DNA from: Deltaproteobacteria bacterium
GTDB taxonomy: Bacteria; Myxococcota_A; UBA796; SXON01
DNA length: 64,000 nt
Assembly: GCA_947484175.1 (NCBI GenBank)
Contig: CANKOI010000003.1
Span: forward strand, 1-64,000
Direction: 5' to 3'
Position numbers and translations under genes: made by a program. Each line of letters begins with the position of its first letter. Positions within the stretch are counted from its first letter, which is position 1. The notes under the pieces are model-generated. The model was not told the origin of the DNA and made no database searches. It was given only the letters and a program-made list of their open reading frames with translations. Shown here in pieces: positions 25,696 to 31,842 of the stretch.

Positions 25696-26255
25696 GCGAC
25701 GACTATCTGAAAGGTGCTTCGGCCGACATGGCGAAGGGCATGGAACAACTCAAGCGTGACCTCGTGAGTGTGCGCACGGGGCGGGCCACCCCCGCCCTGA
25801 TCGAACACCTCCAGGTCGAGGTGGCGAGCTACGGCAGCAGCATGCAGATGAAGGAGCTCGGTGGCATCACGGCCCCCGACCCGCGCCTGCTCATAGTGAA
25901 CCCGTGGGACAAGGGCACCATCAAGGACATCGAGCGCGCCATCGCCGTGAGCGGGCTCGGGTTCAACCCTCAGAGCGACGGGCAGATCGTCCGCATCCCC
26001 ATCCCGGCGCTCACCGGCGAGCGGCGGCAGCAGCTCGTGAAGGTCGTCAAGCAGCACGCGGAAGAGGCGAAGGTGCGCGTGCGGGGGGTACGGCGCGAGT
26101 ACAAGGAGCTCCTCGAGGCCGCCGAGAAGGACGGGGAGCTCACCGAGGATCAGCTCAAGCGGGCTCTCGAGAAGCTCCAGACGGAGACCGACACTTTCGT
26201 GAAGCTGGTCGACGAGGTGTGTGGCCGCAAGGAGAAGGAGATTCTCGACGTGTAG
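25692..26255 (+). CDS. frr: Ribosome recycling factor
   Basis: The 187-residue product carries the family blocks [36 protein letters not shown] and [20 protein letters not shown], and ends in a helical KEKEILDV. It splits post-termination ribosomes with EF-G. The ATG overlaps the pyrH stop. Confidence 0.98.
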   Translation: MSDDYLKGASADMAKGMEQLKRDLVSVRTGRATPALIEHLQVEVASYGSSMQMKELGGITAPDPRLLIVNPWDKGTIKDIERAIAVSGLGFNPQSDGQIVRIPIPALTGERRQQLVKVVKQHAEEAKVRVRGVRREYKELLEAAEKDGELTEDQLKRALEKLQTETDTFVKLVDEVCGRKEKEILDV

Positions 26256-26267
26256 TCGGGGAGCCTC

Positions 26268-26990
26268 ATGCCCGCACCAGCCCACGTCGCGATCATCATG
26301 GACGGCAACGGTCGTTGGGCCGAGTCGCGCGGTTGGTCGCGGGTGCGGGGGCACGAAGAGGGCGCAGAGAGCGTGCGCGTTGTCACCCGCGCCTGTCGGG
26401 AGCTGGGCTGCAAGGCCCTGACGCTCTACAGCTTCTCTACGGAGAACTGGAAGCGGCCGGCAGACGAGGTGGGGGCGCTCATGGGACTCTTGGCGCGCTA
26501 CCTCGTGCAGGAGCGGCGCGAAATCCTCGACAACGGAATCCGGCTCAACGCCATCGGCCAGACCGAACGGCTGCCGCTGGCCGTGCGGGCCGCGCTGAAG
26601 GAGCTGATCCTCGCCAGCCGGAACAACACGGGAATGGTGCTCACGCTCGCGCTCTCCTACGGCTCCCGGCAGGAGATCGTCGACGCCGCGCGGGCCCTCG
26701 CCAAGAAGGCCGCTTCGGGCCGGCTGCGTCCCGAACAGATCGATGAACGTCTTTTCGCCAACGAGCTGCAAACGGCCGGCCTCCCCGACCCCGACCTGCT
26801 GATCCGCACCAGCGGCGAACTGCGGATCAGCAACTTCATGCTCTGGCAACTCGCATACGCGGAGCTCTACGTCACCGACGTGCTCTGGCCTGACTTTCGG
26901 CGCCCGGAGTTGGAGGCCGCGTTCGAGGCTTTCGGTAAGCGGGAGCGGCGGTTCGGGGTCACGGGCGCGCAGCTGCGTTCGGGCTCCTGA
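26268..26990 (+). CDS. uppS: Undecaprenyl diphosphate synthase (cis-prenyltransferase)
   Basis: The 240-residue product has HVAIIMDGNGRWAESRGW with the catalytic Asp, LTLYSFSTENWKRP, and the C-terminal DPDLLIRTSGELRISNFMLW. It elongates farnesyl diphosphate to the C55 lipid carrier for peptidoglycan and glycans. A GGGGAG ribosome site precedes the ATG. The gene is 12 nt after frr and 2 nt before cdsA. Confidence 0.97.
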   Translation: MPAPAHVAIIMDGNGRWAESRGWSRVRGHEEGAESVRVVTRACRELGCKALTLYSFSTENWKRPADEVGALMGLLARYLVQERREILDNGIRLNAIGQTERLPLAVRAALKELILASRNNTGMVLTLALSYGSRQEIVDAARALAKKAASGRLRPEQIDERLFANELQTAGLPDPDLLIRTSGELRISNFMLWQLAYAELYVTDVLWPDFRRPELEAAFEAFGKRERRFGVTGAQLRSGS

Positions 26991-26992
26991 GC

Positions 26993-27808
26993 ATGCGGAA
27001 CCGTTTTCTTGCCGCTGTTGTCGGGCTCGCCCTCGTCCTCCCCATCCTTCACCGTGGGGGGCTGTGGGTGGTGGGGTTGCTGGCGTTCCTCGTGGCGGTG
27101 GGCCTCGACGAGTGGGCGGGAATGGTGGCGGGGGAGGGAGACGGCGCCGCTGCGCGCCGCCTCCGCGCGCGTCTGGTGCTCATTCCTCTCGGCACCGCTG
27201 CGTTCTTGTGGGTGACCGTCGCGGCGGGGCAGACGACCGTACCCGATGAGGCGCTGCTCCTCGCCCTCGTGGGCGTCGGGTTCCTTGTCCCCATGTTCGC
27301 CGAGCGCGATGTGAAGCGGGCCGGCGACGAAGCGGTGAAGTACGTCGCGGGGCTGGTTTACATTCCGCTGCTGTTGGCCCCGCTCTTCTTCATCCGTGAG
27401 CGCGAAGACGGTCTGTGGATGACGGCGTTCCTCCTCGCCGCCACCTGGCTGGGCGACACCGGCGCCTACTTCGCGGGTCGCTTCTTTGGCCGGCACAAAC
27501 TGTTCCCTCGTGTCTCGCCGAACAAGACGGTCGAAGGGGCGCTCGGAGGGCTGTTGTTGTCCTCGCTCGGTTCGGCGGCCCTGGCCCGCGCAACCGACCT
27601 GCCCTTCAGTCTTTGGGAGGCTCTGCTGCTGGCCGCCGTGCTCGACGTTGCGGGCATCGTGGGCGATCTCGCGGAGAGCATGCTGAAACGGGCGTGGGGC
27701 GTGAAGGACTCCGGGTGGATCATGCCCGGTCACGGCGGAATCCTCGATCGCATCGACTCGCTGTTGTTCACCGCGCCGCTCCTGTGGGCGTGGCTCGCCC
27801 TGCGCTGA
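26993..27808 (+). CDS. cdsA: Phosphatidate cytidylyltransferase (CDP-diglyceride synthase)
   Basis: The 271-residue multi-helix membrane protein carries the CdsA signature late in the sequence: SPNKTVEGALGG, GDLAESMLKR and VKDSGWIMPGHGGILDRIDS. It makes CDP-diacylglycerol for phospholipid synthesis. It is tightly coupled to uppS (2-nt gap), as usual for the frr-uppS-cdsA block. dxr, which often follows, is missing here. Confidence 0.97.
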   Translation: MRNRFLAAVVGLALVLPILHRGGLWVVGLLAFLVAVGLDEWAGMVAGEGDGAAARRLRARLVLIPLGTAAFLWVTVAAGQTTVPDEALLLALVGVGFLVPMFAERDVKRAGDEAVKYVAGLVYIPLLLAPLFFIREREDGLWMTAFLLAATWLGDTGAYFAGRFFGRHKLFPRVSPNKTVEGALGGLLLSSLGSAALARATDLPFSLWEALLLAAVLDVAGIVGDLAESMLKRAWGVKDSGWIMPGHGGILDRIDSLLFTAPLLWAWLALR

Positions 27809-27826
27809 ACGAAATTTGACTGCGCG

Positions 27827-27848
27827 CCCCGGCCCTTCAAGGGCGGGG
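27827..27848 (+). other. GC-rich hairpin between cdsA and rseP
   Basis: CCCCG-(G)-CCC-TTCAA-GGG-CGGGG forms an eight-pair stem with one bulged G. It lies in the 57-nt gap between cdsA and rseP, 17 nt before the preferred rseP start. With no T run it may act as a processing or attenuation element rather than a terminator. Confidence 0.35.
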
Positions 27849-27865
27849 TGCACAAGGAAGGACCC

Positions 27866-29602
27866 GTGGACGTCGTTTCCCTCTTGAAACCGCTCTTCGC
27901 GATGCTCGCGATGGTGGGTTCGCTGATCCTCGTCCACGAGGCTGGGCACTACGTGGTCGCGCGCCTCTTCGGGGTGTCGGTGAAGGTGTTCAGCCTCGGG
28001 GTGGGGCAGCGCCTGTTCGGGTTCCGGTGGGGCAAGACCGACTTCCGCGTGTCGGCGCTCCCCATTGGCGGGTACGTCCGGTGGGTCGGGGCCGACCCGT
28101 TCTCCGATGGCGGTGGGGAAGACGAGGACTGGATCGACGCGGCCGGCTCCTTCATCCACAAGCCGGCATGGCAGCGTCTGCTGATTGTGGCGGCGGGCCC
28201 GATCACCAACCTCGTGCTGCCGGTCTTCGTATTCACCGCGCTGTTCATGGTCGGGGAGCCGCAGTGGCAGGCGGTGGTGGGGGGCATCGTGCCGGGAAGC
28301 ATCGCCGAGGAGGCGGGTGCGCAGGCGGGCGACCAGATCGTGGCGGTGGGCGAGGCGCCTGCGACCACCTGGGTGGACGTGGCCGAGGCGTTCGAGGCGC
28401 TCGAGGGCGACAGCGTGGTGCTGCGTGTGCTGCGGAACGGCGCCGAGCAGAGCCTCACGCTCCCCACCGCGGCGGCCACCGACCCCCACCGCTTCGGCGA
28501 CTTCGGGCTCGATCCGCGCGCGCTCGACACGGTGGTCGTCGTGGACGATCCCGCGAGTCCGGCGGGCCGCGGCGGGCTGCAGAGCGGCGACCGGATCGTG
28601 GCGGTGGGGGGCGCGTCGGTGCCCCACTGGCACTCGATGGCGGCGGCGCTCGCGCGGGCGGAGAGCGTGAAGCTGAAGGTGGCGCGCCCGGGCGAGCCCG
28701 AGGAGCGCGAGCTCACGATGGTCGCGGACCCGCTGTGGGCGCCTGAGCGCTACCCCGCCGACGACGACACCTGGGCGCGATGGGGCCTCGCCCACGGCAC
28801 GCTCGCCATCGGAACGGTGGCCCGCCTCCCGGATGGCCGCACGTCCGCGGCCCAGTGTGCAGGCTTGCAGGTCGGTGACCGGCTCCTCCGGCTCGGCGAG
28901 CGCGACATTCGCCGGTGGGCCGACGTGACCAGTGCGGTGGCCGCCACCGTCGCGGAGCACGCCCCAGCCGCGACCCCTGCGCAGTCGGTGCGCTTCGTCG
29001 TACGCCGCTCGGGCAAGCTCTTGACCCTCGAAATCACTCCCGATGTGGTGCAGGTCGTGGACGACGATCGCCGCTACCGCGTGCGCCCGCTCATCGGATT
29101 CAGCCCGCTCGGCAGCTTCGTGTACCCCGAGAACGTCACTCGCTCCTACGGCGCTGCGTCGGCCGCGGTGCGCGGACTCGAGGCGACGCTCGACAACGCC
29201 CGTCGCATGGTGGAGCAGCTTGGCCTGATGGCGTCGGGCGGCGCCCCGGTGAGCCAGAACTTGGGTGGACCCATCGCGATTTTCTCCACCGCCAAGGCCG
29301 CCGCGGAGGCGGGTTTGTTCGCGGCCGCTGGCACAATCGCGCTCCTGAGCATCAGCCTTGGCGTGATCAACCTGCTGCCCGTGCCCGTACTCGACGGAGG
29401 CCAGATCGTGATGTACGCCGCCGAGTGGGTGCGCGGACGGCCGCTCCCCTACCGGCTGCGCGAACGGCTTCAGCAGATCGGCGTGCTCGTGCTGGTGACC
29501 CTGTTCCTCGTGGTGAGTGTCTGGGACGTTCAGAGCTGCGCGCGGGGGGGGCGCGACACGCCGGTGCTTCCGGCCGCGAGTGGGCCGGTGAAGTGCGGCT
29601 GA
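27866..29602 (+). CDS. rseP: RseP-type site-2 metalloprotease with three PDZ-like domains
   Basis: I prefer the GTG at 27866 because AAGGAAGG is five bases upstream; the track starts 18 nt earlier. The 578-residue protein has the zinc motif HEAGH at residues 24-28 in the first helix and the second active-site motif NLLPVPVLDGGQI near the C-terminus. Between them lie three PDZ-like units, with cores AGAQAGDQIVAVGE, GGLQSGDRIVAVGG and AGLQVGDRLLRLGE. RseP of Escherichia has two and is about 450 residues. It cleaves membrane-embedded anti-sigma factors and signal-peptide remnants. Its end overlaps tsaB by 10 nt. Confidence 0.95.
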   Translation: MDVVSLLKPLFAMLAMVGSLILVHEAGHYVVARLFGVSVKVFSLGVGQRLFGFRWGKTDFRVSALPIGGYVRWVGADPFSDGGGEDEDWIDAAGSFIHKPAWQRLLIVAAGPITNLVLPVFVFTALFMVGEPQWQAVVGGIVPGSIAEEAGAQAGDQIVAVGEAPATTWVDVAEAFEALEGDSVVLRVLRNGAEQSLTLPTAAATDPHRFGDFGLDPRALDTVVVVDDPASPAGRGGLQSGDRIVAVGGASVPHWHSMAAALARAESVKLKVARPGEPEERELTMVADPLWAPERYPADDDTWARWGLAHGTLAIGTVARLPDGRTSAAQCAGLQVGDRLLRLGERDIRRWADVTSAVAATVAEHAPAATPAQSVRFVVRRSGKLLTLEITPDVVQVVDDDRRYRVRPLIGFSPLGSFVYPENVTRSYGAASAAVRGLEATLDNARRMVEQLGLMASGGAPVSQNLGGPIAIFSTAKAAAEAGLFAAAGTIALLSISLGVINLLPVPVLDGGQIVMYAAEWVRGRPLPYRLRERLQQIGVLVLVTLFLVVSVWDVQSCARGGRDTPVLPAASGPVKCG

Positions 29603-30228
29603 TTTTAGTGGACACGTGCGGCCCCGCGGTGGCGGTGGCCGGCTTCGTGGGCGAGGACTGTGTGTGTGCCCGGGCGGCCGCCATCGTGGCGGGGGCGGAT
29701 GGTTGGCTCACCCCGGCGATCGCGGAGTGTCTCGAACTGCTTGGCGGGCTCGATGTCGTAGCGGTGTCGGTGGGCCCCGGGGCGTTCACCGGGCTTCGCG
29801 TGGGCGTGGCGCAGGCGATGGGGCTCGCGTTCGCGCGCGGGGTGCCGATGCGCGCAGTGCCGAGCCTCGCGCTCCGTGCCGCATCGGGGGGCGACAGCAC
29901 GGGCACCCTCGCGGTGATCGACGCCCGGAAGGGGCGCGTCTACGCCCAGCGATTCCGGGTCGAGAGGGGCGTGCCCACGGCGCTGGGCCTCGCGGCCGAC
30001 CTCGCGCCCGAGGCGGCGGCCTCGCTCCTGCAGCCCGGCGACCTTCTCGTGGGGGAGGGGGCTCCGCTCGTTGCTGCCGCCTGCGCAACCCCTGTGGGGG
30101 TCGTCGAGAGCAGCGCCGAGGCGTATGTCCGTGCGGGGTTTCCCCTGTGCGCATGGCTTCCGGAGGTGGCCGCCAGCGGGCTCGCTCCGTTCTACTTGCG
30201 TGAGCCCGACGCGCGCCCCTTTGGCTGA
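29593..30228 (+). CDS. tsaB: TsaB, tRNA t6A threonylcarbamoyl-transfer partner
   Basis: I start at the GTG inside the rseP end (VRLILVDTCGPAVAVAGFV), giving 211 residues. The ASKHA-fold hallmarks are the N-terminal ILVDTCG, SVGPGAFTGLRVGVAQAMGL and VIDARKGRVYAQ. TsaB forms the TsaB-TsaD-TsaE complex that makes t6A37 in ANN-decoding tRNAs. The length is close to Escherichia TsaB (231). The ORF-track entry from 28915 fuses it to an rseP shadow. Confidence 0.93.
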   Translation: MRLILVDTCGPAVAVAGFVGEDCVCARAAAIVAGADGWLTPAIAECLELLGGLDVVAVSVGPGAFTGLRVGVAQAMGLAFARGVPMRAVPSLALRAASGGDSTGTLAVIDARKGRVYAQRFRVERGVPTALGLAADLAPEAAASLLQPGDLLVGEGAPLVAAACATPVGVVESSAEAYVRAGFPLCAWLPEVAASGLAPFYLREPDARPFG

Positions 30229-30272
30229 TTCGCCGGATCGTGATTGGCGCTCAGCAGGCGCTCGGCTTCTGC

Positions 30273-30287
30273 TACACTACGCGTAGT
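30273..30287 (+). promoter_or_regulatory. Extended -10 element overlapping a 12-bp palindrome
   Basis: Upstream of the ydcH-like gene the sequence TGC-TACACT fits an extended -10 box. It overlaps ACTACGCGTAGT, a perfect 12-bp palindrome (30276-30287) placed at the expected transcription start. AGGAG follows, then the ATG. No good -35 box is visible. A repressor operator is a reasonable guess. Confidence 0.45.
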
Positions 30288-30298
30288 CAGGAGTTCTC

Positions 30299-30523
30299 AT
30301 GGAGTCGCACGAGCTCACCGTGCTTGAGGCGTTGGCCCCTCAAAACGACGAACTTCGGCATCTTTGGGGCCGGCATCAGGGCTACGAACGTGACCTGAAT
30401 CGTCTGGACGGCCTTCGGTACCCTTCCGAGGCCGAGCGGCGCGAGATCGGGCGGCTGAAGCGCGTCAAGCTGCGGGGCAAGGAGCGTATTCAAGCGATTC
30501 TCGACGCTCATCGCAACGTCTGA
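30299..30523 (+). CDS. YdcH-like small protein (DUF465 family)
   Basis: The 74-residue product is one long charged hairpin of helices: HELTVLEALAPQNDELRHLW, then a turn with PSEAERREIGRLK and RVKLRGKERIQAIL. This matches the DUF465/YdcH pattern of small acidic/basic helical proteins of unknown role. AGGAG precedes the ATG by six to seven bases, and a promoter with a palindrome lies upstream. It is an independent transcription unit after tsaB. Confidence 0.8.
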   Translation: MESHELTVLEALAPQNDELRHLWGRHQGYERDLNRLDGLRYPSEAERREIGRLKRVKLRGKERIQAILDAHRNV

Positions 30524-30540
30524 CTCAGACGGACGTTGAT

Positions 30541-30810
30541 GCGGCTCGCCGCGCAGGACGCGGCGCCGTTGGGGCGGAGGTCCCTGGCCAGCCGGCAGTC
30601 TCGGAAGGAGCAGCGTGAGGAAAATCCGGTGTTGGCGCGGGGTCCTGCCGCTATTGGCCGCCCCTGCGCTCGCCCCGCAGCGGGGCTCGGTCGGGACGGC
30701 CAACAGCGTCACCCAGCCCGTCACCTCCCCGTCCAACCGCAGTGCCCAGCGAGGAGGTGCCGGGCTGCCCAAGGACTCCGCGAGGCTTGCTGCAGCGGCT
30801 CCGCACGGAG
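30541..30810 (+). repeat. 270-nt dispersed structured element, copy A
   Basis: This element fills most of the gap between the ydcH-like gene and the semialdehyde-dehydrogenase-like gene. It aligns base for base, without a gap, to 42611-42880; by hand I count about 210 of 270 matches. It begins with the hairpin CGCCGCG-CAGGA-CGCGGCG (30547-30565) and contains a long central hairpin, 30650-30664 paired with 30693-30707 (13 of 15 pairs). Shared blocks include GGTCCTGCCGC, CGCTCGCCCCGCAGCGG and GTCACCCAGCCCGTCAC. Similarity stops at both ends. Frames through it are open on the minus strand but protein identity is lower than nucleotide identity, so I read it as non-coding. No known family fits. 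Confidence 0.85.
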
Positions 30811-30834
30811 CGTGGGGGGGATAGGGGGGCCCGC

Positions 30835-31842
30835 ATGACGGGTCCGACGATCGCGGTGCTGGGTGCCACGGGCAACGTAGGGGAGGCGCTGCTTGCGCGC
30901 CTCGCGGCCAGCCCGCTTGGGCAGGGCGAGGTGGCCGCGTACGCGAGCCGCGCCACTCGGCGCGAAACCGTGGACTTCGGCGGGCGCACCCTGCATGTTC
31001 GCACGTTGGCGGAGGCCGCCGACTCCGGCGCCAGCTTGGTGTTCTGCGCGCTCCCCCCGGGCCTCGCCCAGCGAACGGTGCCCAGCTTCACGGCTCGGGG
31101 CGCGCTGGTGATCGATGTGGGCAACTCCTGCGCGGGCCTCTTCGCGGGGCCGCTCTGCCTTGGCGATGTGCGCCCCATCGACGAAGCGGCCGTCGCTCGG
31201 GCCGGGGGTCTGCGTACTCCCGGCGCCCTCGGCTGGATGCTCACGACGGTGCTGGCGCCGCTGCTTCCGCTCGGCGCCTGGGGGGTCACGGGCCTCGCGA
31301 ACCTGCCGGTCACCGCGCACGGCCGCCTCGCCACGGAGGAGTTTTCCGAGCAGGTGGTGGCGTCGTTCAACAGCAAGGACCCTCCTCGCCGCCGCTTTCC
31401 CGAGGGCATCGCGTTCGACACGCTCCCCGAGGATGTGGATGCCGGCGAATGGAGCGACCGGGAGAGGAGCGCTGCGGCCGAGGTCTCGGAGCTCCTAGGC
31501 GTGAACCCCGGCCGCATCGGCGTGCAGGTGTGCACCCAGCCCGTTTTCTCCGGGATGACGGCAGCGTTGCACATCCGCGGCGTCGACGACGCGGAGGCTG
31601 CCGAGACGGCCCTGCGAGAGGCGCCCGGCCTCGCTACGGCCGCGCGGATGCGGTCGCTGCGGCCGCGCAAGGTGATGACGAAGGCGCCGGTCTACTTCGG
31701 AGGTGTCCGTGCCGACCCCGCGGGCGATGGCATTCACCTCTGGCTGGCGGCGGACAACCTGGCCGGCGCCGGTGCGGCGGTGCCCATCCTGTTGGCTGAA
31801 CGGTTGCTCAACGCCGGCGTTACCACGGAAGTCGACGCATGA
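30835..31842 (+). CDS. Aspartate-semialdehyde dehydrogenase-like protein lacking catalytic residues
   Basis: I start at the ATG giving MTGPTIAVLGATGNVGEALL, a Rossmann NADP-binding motif (335 residues). The middle has ALPPGLAQRTVPSFTARGAL and VIDVGNSCAG as in ASADH. At the place of the catalytic PNCS block the protein has TPGALGWMLTTVLAPL (Cys replaced by Ala). The catalytic GHS near the end reads GMT in QPVFSGMTAALHI. It should therefore not act as a dehydrogenase. It resembles Usg-like paralogues of unknown function. It overlaps the next gene by ATGA. Confidence 0.8.
   Translation: MTGPTIAVLGATGNVGEALLARLAASPLGQGEVAAYASRATRRETVDFGGRTLHVRTLAEAADSGASLVFCALPPGLAQRTVPSFTARGALVIDVGNSCAGLFAGPLCLGDVRPIDEAAVARAGGLRTPGALGWMLTTVLAPLLPLGAWGVTGLANLPVTAHGRLATEEFSEQVVASFNSKDPPRRRFPEGIAFDTLPEDVDAGEWSDRERSAAAEVSELLGVNPGRIGVQVCTQPVFSGMTAALHIRGVDDAEAAETALREAPGLATAARMRSLRPRKVMTKAPVYFGGVRADPAGDGIHLWLAADNLAGAGAAVPILLAERLLNAGVTTEVDA

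Noticed and set aside
26867-28960. 697-residue minus-strand ORF
   Set aside because: It is a shadow of cdsA and rseP, with Arg/His/Gly-rich sequence and no domain.
30617-30629. GAGGAAAATCCGG in repeat copy A, similar to a conserved RNase P RNA block
   Set aside because: Copy B does not keep it and the other RNase P core motifs are absent.
30287-30772. 161-residue minus-strand ORF through the ydcH-like gene and repeat copy A
   Set aside because: A related frame exists opposite copy B, but amino-acid identity (about 60%) is below nucleotide identity (about 78%), there is no common start, and half of it lies antisense to the ydcH-like gene.
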